From Bacillota bacterium (lineage in GTDB: Bacteria; Bacillota; Clostridia; Acetivibrionales; DTU013), in the NCBI GenBank assembly GCA_023435745.1, contig JAEZMD010000014.1, forward strand, positions 46,608 to 110,607: a stretch of 64,000 bases of DNA, in the 5' to 3' direction. Positions 16,370-25,300 of the stretch are shown here, piece by piece (positions within the stretch are counted from its first letter, which is position 1; the number at the start of each line of letters is the position of its first letter). The notes under the pieces are model-generated. The model worked only from the letters and a program-made list of their open reading frames with translations, made no database searches and was not told where the DNA came from. The translations under genes and the position numbers were made by a program.

Positions 16370-17233
16370 TTAGCTCATCTGCAAAAATGCCGATTTCCCA
16401 ATTTGCATTTCAACCGGATTCTCGAAACCTTTGAAGCCTTCAATTGTTCCTTTTTCAATATTAACCCTCCAGATCCTGGCGAAATCCTGCTTTACAGCAA
16501 TAAAAACTTCGCCTTTTTCAGGATCGAATACCATAGAACTCTGTGTAGGATACGCACTGAATTCTTGTATAGTGTTTTGCAGAACATCAAAACCTTTATC
16601 TATATCAAAAGTATCAATGTGTTCAGAAATATACTCGTACGCTGCCCCGTACCTGTCACTGCCGACGCCGTATACATCCCTGTAATTTTTATTTTTCAGC
16701 TCTGAATATGCAAAATTAGTCATTACAATAAACTTACCGTTTATCATGCTAATCACATTCTCGTTATCACCGGCTTCAAGAACCATGGCATTCCCTGTCC
16801 GATCAGCAAATAGATCATGTGTTGTAAGGTAATGGTTTACAACCTGCTTATTACTAATATATTCAAGAATATCATCAACACTATTGTTATAAAATGGAGA
16901 CCTCGCGGCAAAATCATGCATATCAATTTGATTTTCAGACAACTCTTCCACAATCGGCGCATCAGGATATAACTGCTCCATTGCCACAAAAAAGCCATTT
17001 TCATTCATTGCGACCGTTGACGCAAGATTTCCGTATATGTCAAAGTCCATATGAAACACTTTTACACCGTCGATATTTGATATCGCATATCTGATTTTTG
17101 TGTCGGGATAATCAAAATTCATTCCATATACAGTGTTTTGAGAATAGACTGCAAAACTTGTACAAGCTGATACCTGGGAATACGAAAGCATCGTTATTAT
17201 TAAAATAATTAAAAGGGCATGCAATTTCTTCAT
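16370..17233 (-). CDS. Secreted choloylglycine-hydrolase-like linear amide hydrolase
   Basis: 287 residues. Signal peptide of ~23 residues (hydrophobic LLIILIITMLSYSQVSA) directly followed by Cys24 (CTSFAVYS), the N-terminal nucleophile exposed by processing in the penicillin V acylase / bile salt hydrolase family. YGMNFDYP, MNENGFFVAMEQL and FIVMTNF are family-like. Acts on linear C-N amide bonds outside the membrane; substrate not deducible. Its ATG overlaps the stop of the DNA glycosylase gene (ATGA). See the small membrane peptide immediately downstream. Confidence 0.8.
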   Translation of the reverse strand: MKKLHALLIILIITMLSYSQVSACTSFAVYSQNTVYGMNFDYPDTKIRYAISNIDGVKVFHMDFDIYGNLASTVAMNENGFFVAMEQLYPDAPIVEELSENQIDMHDFAARSPFYNNSVDDILEYISNKQVVNHYLTTHDLFADRTGNAMVLEAGDNENVISMINGKFIVMTNFAYSELKNKNYRDVYGVGSDRYGAAYEYISEHIDTFDIDKGFDVLQNTIQEFSAYPTQSSMVFDPEKGEVFIAVKQDFARIWRVNIEKGTIEGFKGFENPVEMQIGKSAFLQMS

Positions 17234-18429
17234 ACGCAGCCTCTTTTCGTTTTACACTCGTTAAATTTCGCAAATCGTTCTATACAGCCTTCTATAACTT
17301 TTTGCAGCTTTTTAGTCTGTTTTACTCCGTCCTCATACCATATATTTTTTACCGTCATGGTACATGACTTCCTGTCAGCAACTGCTTCCACCCGGCCGAT
17401 AAAGCTGTCGCCATAAAGCAATGGCAGAACGTAGAACCCATATTTCCGTTTATTGGCGGGAGTATAGATTTCCCATGAGTAATCAAAGCCGAATATGGCG
17501 CGGATAAGCCTCCTGTCCCACATCATGCAGTCAAGCGGTGCTATAAACTCACAGCGCGGTTTGAAATCATCCTTTTGCAGAACGGTCTCGACAAGCGATA
17601 AATCCTCCGCACGGCAGAACAGAATATCCTTCAGATCCTCCACTTTAATCTCGAGGATTTTCCCTTCATCAAGCAATTCTTTAAACGCTTGATTTCTCTG
17701 CTCGGATTTTAAGCCCCATATATTCAGCCAAGCGTCAGACGGGCGATTCCACAGAAGCCCGACCGCACCGATACGCCGCAGAATCCGCCACTTTTGATGC
17801 TCAAACTCATCCGGTAACGGGTCAGGAGCGTTAAGCAATCCGATAGGTAAATATCTGTCAGCTAGATCATAATACTTTCGTGTGCCTCTCTTGTGATGAA
17901 TAATCAGCTTTCCTGTGGAGTACAAATGCTCCAGAACTGAGCGTGACGCTTTGGTGCTGCCGTCCCAATTACCGCTCCAATGGATAGATGAATGCCATTG
18001 TATACTCCCGGATATAGGCAGTTCATCAGAGTTAACCGGGCCATGAGTATTTATATAGGATTTGGTTTGATCTTCTAACTTAGCAATTTCCTCAAAACGC
18101 AATCCACCTGCTCGCGAGGCTTTTCGATAACGATCAAAATAAGGCCAATCCTCCGTCGGAATAATGGATAAATTTTTATCAGGATAATCCACCAGCTTAC
18201 GGTCACTATACAGCAATTCGTAAAGCGTTTGCTTTGTAAAGCCTTTAACACGCGACTGCAAAGTAAGCTCTGCATTCTTTCCGCAGGCATCCACAGGATC
18301 AAACTGAATGCAACCTGCCTGACGAACGTAATCGAGTGCACCCTGCTTGCCTATAAATTTATATTCGCCAAGTAGTCCTTGCTTTAAAAGCATAAATTGC
18401 CTTGCCTGTCGATTTGTTAGATGAATCAT
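17230..18429 (-). CDS. YcaQ/AlkX-type winged-helix DNA glycosylase
   Basis: 399 residues starting MIHLTNRQARQF; GGAG lies 7 bases upstream, while the longer frame lacks such a site. Three winged-helix-like segments make up this family (old DUF1006). CIQFDPVD near residue 40 gives the QxD catalytic pattern described for the AlkX/YcaQ branch that unhooks interstrand crosslinks. The C-terminal FIAPLDCMMWDRRLI and YYGFYVLPLLYGD-like segments are also typical. Expected role: repair of bulky alkyl or crosslinked bases. Overlaps the hydrolase gene by 4 bases. Confidence 0.85.
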   Translation of the reverse strand: MIHLTNRQARQFMLLKQGLLGEYKFIGKQGALDYVRQAGCIQFDPVDACGKNAELTLQSRVKGFTKQTLYELLYSDRKLVDYPDKNLSIIPTEDWPYFDRYRKASRAGGLRFEEIAKLEDQTKSYINTHGPVNSDELPISGSIQWHSSIHWSGNWDGSTKASRSVLEHLYSTGKLIIHHKRGTRKYYDLADRYLPIGLLNAPDPLPDEFEHQKWRILRRIGAVGLLWNRPSDAWLNIWGLKSEQRNQAFKELLDEGKILEIKVEDLKDILFCRAEDLSLVETVLQKDDFKPRCEFIAPLDCMMWDRRLIRAIFGFDYSWEIYTPANKRKYGFYVLPLLYGDSFIGRVEAVADRKSCTMTVKNIWYEDGVKQTKKLQKVIEGCIERFAKFNECKTKRGCV

Positions 18430-18627
18430 TTGTTTTCTCCAATCAGTGTATACTGTCAAATAGGATATTTCTTCTCGCATGTTTTATAATTCAATTGTTT
18501 GAAGACTGTTATATGGATAATGGTAAATTTATGAATTATTTAAATTTATTCACTGATACTCAGCTTTAATAGAGAGTACCAGAATAATTTTTTATTTATT
18601 TACTCAGCCTATTGATATGCAATTTCC

Positions 18628-19386
18628 CTAAGTGATTGTACCATTTTTTATATGATAATTGATATCGTTTTTTTTGCAAAAATCGACTACTATATCGACC
18701 TGCTGATTATAGAATGCTCTATGGGTTACGAATGAAGTAACTTCTTTATTATAGTTTGTTCGACCAAAGATAATTTTGTTGGCAAATGAAACAGCGTTTA
18801 ATATTTCAACTAAATTCTGTTTTATGAGGTTCGGTGTTGGGTACGGCTCTATACTCACCCATGTCTGGCACCCATTGTCATGCAGAGCTCTTAACGCGGT
18901 AATCCTGTCTACATAGGAGGATGCTCCGGGTTCGATTCTTTGGCGGAAACTCTCGTCAAGAGAAATGAGAGTTATACCATATTCATTTGTTGGAGATTGC
19001 TTTGCTAATTCTATGGGTAATAGCCCTTTTGTTAGGACTGTACACCTAATGCCGTCTGAATTGAGTTTCTTTATTGCCATCATGCTCATTTCAGCGACTT
19101 CCTCATATCCGAACATAAACGGGTCGGTAGTGAAGCAAAGCTGGACAGACTCTATTTTCGATTTCAACCGTGGAATTTCATGGTCGAGTATTTCCAGCGT
19201 GTTACTCACTAACTTAGGCGAACACCACGACTCGTAGTTAGTGGCCTTGCCAAACCTCTTTGCCATCAAAAACGCGTAGCAAGGGTAACAACATCCATGA
19301 GAACACCCTAACACATGGTTCATTGTATAATCCCCATATTCGACACCTGTTCTATATAACATTGATTTTCGCGTTATTTTTTCCAT
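18628..19386 (-). CDS. Radical SAM protein (SplB-like) paired with TcmP
   Basis: 252 residues. VLGCSHGCCYPCYAFLMAKR holds Cys28, Cys32, Cys33 and Cys36. The spacing is CX3CX3C (or CX4CX2C), not the usual CX3CX2C of radical SAM enzymes. Later segments CFTTDPFMFG, CTVLTKGLLP and WVSIEPYPTPN match the barrel of spore-photolyase-like (COG1533) proteins. GAGG site upstream. It begins 11 bases after TcmP, which is named for its association with such three-cysteine proteins. Reaction unknown. Confidence 0.78.
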   Translation of the reverse strand: MEKITRKSMLYRTGVEYGDYTMNHVLGCSHGCCYPCYAFLMAKRFGKATNYESWCSPKLVSNTLEILDHEIPRLKSKIESVQLCFTTDPFMFGYEEVAEMSMMAIKKLNSDGIRCTVLTKGLLPIELAKQSPTNEYGITLISLDESFRQRIEPGASSYVDRITALRALHDNGCQTWVSIEPYPTPNLIKQNLVEILNAVSFANKIIFGRTNYNKEVTSFVTHRAFYNQQVDIVVDFCKKNDINYHIKNGTIT

Positions 19387-19397
19387 ATATGTTTTCC

Positions 19398-20501
19398 TCA
19401 GATAAAGGTATATTTATCACCTTTATAATTCGATTTACTTTTTGGTATCCCTTTTTTGATTATCTGCCTACTCTCAATAAGGGGCTTAAGTATACTTCTT
19501 AGGAAATCTGTAGTCCGCATCATTGTGTTTTCTATTAGCAACTGTTCAATTTTTTCATAAGCTACAGTCTGACCGGCAAAACGCTTTTTCAACAAGTCTT
19601 TTGCCGCACTGGCATGGATGTTAAGAAGTATTTGCCGATCATCACTATCGGTGAATAGGGATAGTTGCTGGGGATTTGTTTCATTATTTCTATGAAAGAA
19701 TCTCCCATTGAATGTTTCCCATAGGGCATCCTTAAGAACTTCTAACCCTCTAATATGAGGGGTAGCAAAAATAATTTGGTAAAGTTCCGTATTTGTAGAG
19801 GTTCTAAAATGGTAGGAAAAAACATACTCCATTTTACCTGTTTTAAGACTACTAACGATGAATAAGATCAATTCCTCTTTATTTGTAATTGCCGCATCAC
19901 CAATACAACCACGAATTCTTGCATCTATACCATTTCGAACATAGTCACTTATAAAAAAGTTAAATATAACCTCACAGTAATATCTATCTATAAAACTAGT
20001 AAGCCTTTCCATGATTACAGTTCCAAAATCATATGGATCAACAAACACGACAGTAGCGCCACCATATCCGAAATATCTATCAAACAAACTAAAGTTTTGC
20101 AAGTAGTCGTTAATATCAAGTGTGCTTTTAATAATGTTTAAGTTCGAGATGTTTCTCGCAGGTTTCAGCTTTTCAACTATTTTACTACATATATCTATCC
20201 TGGCTTTATCTTTGTCATTAATAAATAAGTTGAATCGTTTATCAGGATGAAGATTAGCGGCATTCATAAACAACACAAGTACTTCCATTGATGTGCAAAG
20301 ATCACCATCTTGATATATACCAGCATTACACATGCAATCTACAAAATTTAGATCAGTAATATTTGTACGATGGACATTTACAAGAAGCCAGCGTTTTAAA
20401 TATTCTACAATGTATTTGATCTTATAATCTGTTTGCTGCTTCTTTTCATCCAGTTGCTTTAAATTAATGTTTAATTCGTTTATTAAGTGGATACATTTCA
20501 T
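19398..20501 (-). CDS. tcmP: Three-Cys-motif partner protein TcmP
   Basis: 367 residues. NFVDCMCNAGIYQDG (about 52-66), NLFINDKD (91-98) and TVVFVDPYDFG (150-160) line up with motifs I, II and IV of a Rossmann methyltransferase fold; the C-terminal ~120 residues look like a winged helix (RTTDFLRSILKPLIESRQI). This layout and the adjacent three-cysteine radical SAM gene fit the TcmP family. Its ribosome site GGAG overlaps the stop codon region of the 77-residue gene, implying coupling. Biochemical function undescribed to my knowledge. Confidence 0.75.
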   Translation of the reverse strand: MKCIHLINELNINLKQLDEKKQQTDYKIKYIVEYLKRWLLVNVHRTNITDLNFVDCMCNAGIYQDGDLCTSMEVLVLFMNAANLHPDKRFNLFINDKDKARIDICSKIVEKLKPARNISNLNIIKSTLDINDYLQNFSLFDRYFGYGGATVVFVDPYDFGTVIMERLTSFIDRYYCEVIFNFFISDYVRNGIDARIRGCIGDAAITNKEELILFIVSSLKTGKMEYVFSYHFRTSTNTELYQIIFATPHIRGLEVLKDALWETFNGRFFHRNNETNPQQLSLFTDSDDRQILLNIHASAAKDLLKKRFAGQTVAYEKIEQLLIENTMMRTTDFLRSILKPLIESRQIIKKGIPKSKSNYKGDKYTFI

Positions 20502-20510
20502 GGCTTTCTC

Positions 20511-20744
20511 CTAATAATCCATCATAGATTGTCTGATTATAGTTCCTTGAATTTTGGATACTTCGACTAAAGGGCTGTCATTAAAAAATTCTGTTACTCC
20601 AGAACCACCCTCACAATCCATACTCGTGATCGGAAAGTTGCAAATTATTTTATCAAACAATAAGCATAATATAGTTCGTGCTCTTGGTTGTGAAAGAACT
20701 GAATCGGGATAATATGCACCTATCCAAAAATCTCCTTTATTCAT
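20511..20744 (-). CDS. Uncharacterised 77-residue protein upstream of tcmP
   Basis: Starts MNKGDFWIGAYYPDSVLSQP with AGGTGA a few bases upstream; an ATG 8 codons earlier (20768) is possible. No membrane segment or known motif; contains ARTILCLLFDKIICNFPI and a Gly-rich CEGGSG. Nine bases separate its stop from tcmP, whose ribosome site overlaps this end. Could be a small partner protein or the N-terminal remnant of a larger gene. Not recognised. Confidence 0.6.
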   Translation of the reverse strand: MNKGDFWIGAYYPDSVLSQPRARTILCLLFDKIICNFPITSMDCEGGSGVTEFFNDSPLVEVSKIQGTIIRQSMMDY

Positions 20745-20836
20745 ACAATCACCTAATTTTATTTTCAATTAATAAGCAAGCCAGCCTAGTGAAGTGTTTA
20801 TTATTATCCTTCGGCGAAGTTCATTGAAAGCTCATA

Positions 20837-21976
20837 CTATAATAGACTTATGGCGTTTTGTGGTGGATATTGCTTGCTTACATCTTGATATTGATACTCT
20901 CGAAAAAATCCTCTTTCTTTAAGACGATAGTAAGTGTTCCAACTTGCACGAATATCATATCCTTGCGTTGCTAGATAAGTTTCAATAAAATACCTTGAAC
21001 CCAGAAATCCACCTGTAGAATTAAATCGATTAAATGCTTCGATTAATTCCTGCATAAAAATACCCTCAGAGATGATATTATATGGTGTTGATAAATTAAC
21101 AGATACTTCATTCACGGTTTCACTTTTAGCCTTTTGAGACTCAAGGAAAGTTGGAAAATCCATAAAGTCAATACTATGCCCAGGATTTTGTCGAGAAAAT
21201 TCAACCAAGAGTTCAAATCTTGGAGCTACGGGTGTTTTCTTTTTATTAATTTCAGAAACATAGTACCAATCTTTCTTGTTTTGATCATTACTTACAAAAA
21301 CTATATTATTCGTTGCACCAAGTGATAAAATCGTTTTCCAAATAATCAAGTCGCCAATGCCACCGTCTACTTTATTTTGGTCTGCAAATCCAGGAGGTAT
21401 GTCACAATCATACCGTGACTTCATTTCGCATGTGATAGCGGTTAAATCTTCTTCAGGGAGCTTGGCTACTAATTCATCTGTAATAAAAGTTTTGTAGAAT
21501 TCAAAGATGGGATCATTCCAATAAAGTTCTTTAATATTGGATAAAATAGCTAGAATTGATTCTGCCCGTGCTTGAATCAATTCATTTATCTTAGTCGTAA
21601 TTTCATGTAGTTTTATAAAGTTCTGGTTTGTTTGCAAGAGTGGAATCACTTGGAATTCCGTTTCTATTTTGGCATCGGAACTATTCATTTTATCAAAATG
21701 TGTGTATTGTTCTTGCAAACTATTCCCTCTATTTTTTGCATATTCTTGCAATGCCCGAAAGGGTATACGCAAACGTTCTGCAGTTTTGAGTTTCGTGTAT
21801 ATTGATTTTATATCATCAAAGCTCTTAGAACTTGCCCTATATGGAGATAACAGAGCATTCGTATCTAAGACAAAAATACATGTATCCTTAATCTTTTTGT
21901 AGGGCTTATAATCTATCTGTAAAAAACTAGAATCAGGAAAAACCTTGTTCAAATATAATGCTTTATCGTTTGCCAT
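20837..21976 (-). CDS. PIN-like domain nuclease (DUF4935 type)
   Basis: 379 residues, AGGAGG upstream. The acidic residues of a PIN ribonuclease site are visible: FVLDTNALL (Asp38), RALQEYAKN (Glu78), GGIGDLIIW (Asp209) and VFVSNDQNKKDW (Asp231, Asp236). The last motif is characteristic of the large PIN-like DUF4935 branch. The C-terminal ~100 residues (YFIETYLATQGYDIRASWNTYYRLKERG region) look like a separate small domain. First gene of the probable operon with the 77-residue protein, tcmP and the radical SAM gene. Likely RNA-cleaving; target unknown. Confidence 0.78.
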   Translation of the reverse strand: MANDKALYLNKVFPDSSFLQIDYKPYKKIKDTCIFVLDTNALLSPYRASSKSFDDIKSIYTKLKTAERLRIPFRALQEYAKNRGNSLQEQYTHFDKMNSSDAKIETEFQVIPLLQTNQNFIKLHEITTKINELIQARAESILAILSNIKELYWNDPIFEFYKTFITDELVAKLPEEDLTAITCEMKSRYDCDIPPGFADQNKVDGGIGDLIIWKTILSLGATNNIVFVSNDQNKKDWYYVSEINKKKTPVAPRFELLVEFSRQNPGHSIDFMDFPTFLESQKAKSETVNEVSVNLSTPYNIISEGIFMQELIEAFNRFNSTGGFLGSRYFIETYLATQGYDIRASWNTYYRLKERGFFREYQYQDVSKQYPPQNAISLL

Positions 21977-22365
21977 AGTAAATTCCTCCTAAATGTTGTC
22001 ATACGTCTTATGCCAACAGCAACCTCCAGTTTTAGACAAATTTGGTATCATAACGCTACGATTTATACTACCCCTTGATCTCCTTCATCTTCTTTGCATT
22101 CTTGCTTGTTGCAACTTTTTCTATTATTTCTTCAAGTTGTTTTATGGCTGCATTAACAATCCGGTCACCTTGCCGAGCCACAGTTATATTTTAATTAAAA
22201 GTATCCGTTTCCATTTGTTTTTAAGTCTCGTTTTACTTTACAAATATATTATTCGATAAACTATTACATTATCCTCCATAAACTTGAATAAAATAATATA
22301 TTTAGCTAAGGTCATATTATTTAGTTGATATCTTTTTTATCTCCTAGTGTCCTAATCAACACACC
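21977..22365. other. AT-rich spacer with possible gene remnant and AT-rich hairpin
   Basis: Between the helicase stop and the PIN-like gene. On the minus strand 22068-22181 reads as a 37-residue amphipathic, protein-like stretch from a GTG (VARQGDRIVNAAIKQLEEII...), with a TAA shortly upstream and no ribosome site; it may be the end of a lost gene. A 9-base AT-only inverted repeat lies at 22291-22299/22314-22322 and could weakly terminate the helicase transcript. Nothing else seen. Confidence 0.4.
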
Positions 22366-25300
22366 TCACAGGCTCTTACGCCAGAGGGTGACCCCACTGT
22401 AGCCCCTGTCATAGCCAAGCTCCAGCAATTTATCGTAAATCGGTGAATCTTCGATCTTGCAGCGCTCCTCATTTTGACCGGATTCAAGCCAGTATTCTGT
22501 GATTAGATTCTTTCTGCCGGTCCAGATACGACGGTTTTGAAAGCTATCCACAAAGCTTGAGACGGCTTTCTCTAATATGTCCGGATCGTCTGTCAGAGGC
22601 TGGAACGTGCTGCCATATTCTCTGACCACAAGGACAGGTTTTCCGTCTCTAAACACAACGGCTGTTCCCTGCTGCTTGCCCAGTCTGACCGGAGATACGG
22701 AAGAGAGTATATCTTTATAGGGATTTGCCGGATCGCAGTTGCATAGTGTGATATACTGTTCCTCGTCGGAAGAGTTGTCAAGCATCCTGATCCTGTTGAT
22801 ATGCATGTCACTGGAAAATTGTATGCCCGAAAGTCCCGAAACATAGAATCCCCTTTTGATACCGCTTGTAAATTCATTGTTTTTAAGCCAGGTGTAGATA
22901 TCAGCCCACTTGAAAGCTCCCTTTTCCGCATTTGCGATTTCCCTGGAAATGAGCCCGTACTTGTCTAGAAGACTCCAGATATGATCATGTAAAGCTTCTT
23001 CAACTCTCTCCGGTGTGCTGGCTGATGTATCGGATACAACACTCTCTGTATAAATTTGCTGAAATGCACCGTCGCTGTTGGCAGCACTGGAACAGTTGGT
23101 CATATTGAAAGTGTCCGTTGAACTTATCAATGATGTCCTGTACCATCTTCCCATATTAGGGGTGGTGTTGTATTTCAGCCATGGTGAATTCTTTCTTTCG
23201 GTGTCCATATAATACCGCGCGACGGAGAAAGAATCATTTGCAGCAACACCGCGCCACACAAGCCCCTCAAGTTTTGCAAGCAGTTCTGGCGGAGATAGTC
23301 TCACACGCTTTGACAGATCAGTTAAAAACATGGCGCCACTGTCATTCAATATATCAAGTATCTTCTTTTCAATTTCATCTGCGGTAAATTCTTGTATCAT
23401 TTGCCTGTTTTCAGACACATAGCCCTCGTCTTGCAGTTTAAGCCTCTCATCTGCGAGTTCCTGCCGAAAGTGACTCCTCAACGCAAGTTCCTGCTCCCGA
23501 CTGTCCTCTTCATCCGTGATCAGAAAAAACGCAGCCTCCCGGGTGTTCTTATTGGTTCTGCCGCGCCATTGCAGGATTCCTGTGGCGCAGAGGTAATCCA
23601 GCATTTTGGGTTCATACTTATCTATTCTGGAAGGAAATATGAAGTCCTCCCACCAGGACACGGGCATATATTGGCCTTGAAGAAGCCTGACCACTTCTGT
23701 CAGTTTCTCATCCTGCGGAAGAATATGTTCATGAAACAAATTCTTTTCAAAAAGATATCTGCAATAAACCTCAGGCTCCTTAGGCTTTATGTCGCTTCTG
23801 GCCATTACGACCGTTTTCTGCTTGATCCGCTCATAGATCTTGCTATGGCAGTAGATCGTGTCCTCCTGCAAAGCAGCTTCCTTTATCCTGTAGACCTCTC
23901 CTGAGGCAACAAGCTTGTCAACAGCCTGCTGCAGCAGTCCTTTTTTCATAGTGTATTGTACTGACAGCTCTTTTATAGTAAATGGTCCGCGCAGCATAAC
24001 CGCTCTTCTTATCAGTCTTACGGCAGCTTCGATGACGCCTGGTGACAGATCGAAAATATAACTGCTCAACAGATCAGCAGCCCGGGCCTCCTTCTCTTCT
24101 CCAAGCTTTCCGACCCTTAAGGTGGTGTTTTCCGGATCTTCTCCTGCAACGATACGGTATAAAGGATAATCCTCCGAGGCAACCCAGTAGAGTCCCCCCA
24201 GCACGTCCTGCCCGTCCTTCTTACCGTGTCTGTCCTGCCCGCCCATTACGGCCTGCTCATCCTCCTTGTTCATCAAGGTGCGTACGATTCTTCTCTGCCC
24301 TTCAAGCAACGCCAGCATCTCACCAACAGTCTGCGCATCCGTCCCGATAAACCGTTGGGTCGAATATGGCTCCGCCTTCAATTCACCGAAGGAGTAGAGA
24401 TAATAGTATAATTCATCTGCATTCTTAAAGGTTCTGTTAAACCTGTACTCTTTGAGCTCCTCCTCAACCGCAGCAATTGCTCTGGGATCCAGCAGGTCAT
24501 ATTCTCCGTTCACCCCGGCGGCCAGCCGAATAAAGTCCCTGTCATTGACCAGAAGCTGGTTCCTGCGCTCTGCAACCGGAAGATCGTAGATATACTGGTA
24601 TATTTGCCAGAAGTTGAATATCAGTTCAGTCGAAAAAGGAGAAGGCTTTTCCGTATAGACATCCTTTACCCGGATCTTTCCGGCGGCGATTTGTTCTAAG
24701 ACCTCATAAAGGCTTCTGATATCAAAGATATCATTCATACATTCCCGGTATGTTTCCACCACGGCAGGGTGATCGGGCTCCTTCAGAACAGCTCCTGCCG
24801 TTTCCGCGCATCTTAGCCGCTGTACCCATAACGGCGTCCGTTTTCCAAAGCCGTTCATGTCCACCAGAAGAGAGCGTGTGAGATTGTATCTGAAATTGAC
24901 ATTGAACAGATATGCCTCCGGCAGCAATTCAAATATTTCATCCTTTAAGCTCTCCAGATCAATGAGTGAAAACAGATTGGACAGCTTGCCCGTATATCCG
25001 AGAATATGCAGCAAAACACCGTCGTTGTTGTATACATACTCCATCCTGCAGTTCAGAAGCTTGGACAGCTTTGCCTGCAGAATTACCGCCAGAGGCGCAT
25101 TAATCCGGCCGCCGAAGGGAGAATGTATAATGATTCGCCTATCACCGACTTCATCGCTGAAATGCTCGCAGACAATCCTGTTTGCTCCAGGCAGGCATCC
25201 GGTCGCCGCCAATTGGTCCGCGATATAGGTTCTCAGGTTCTCCGCCGCGGTTCTGTCCATTCCGCATTCTCTGAGTACAAATTCAAAGAAATCCTCCTGA

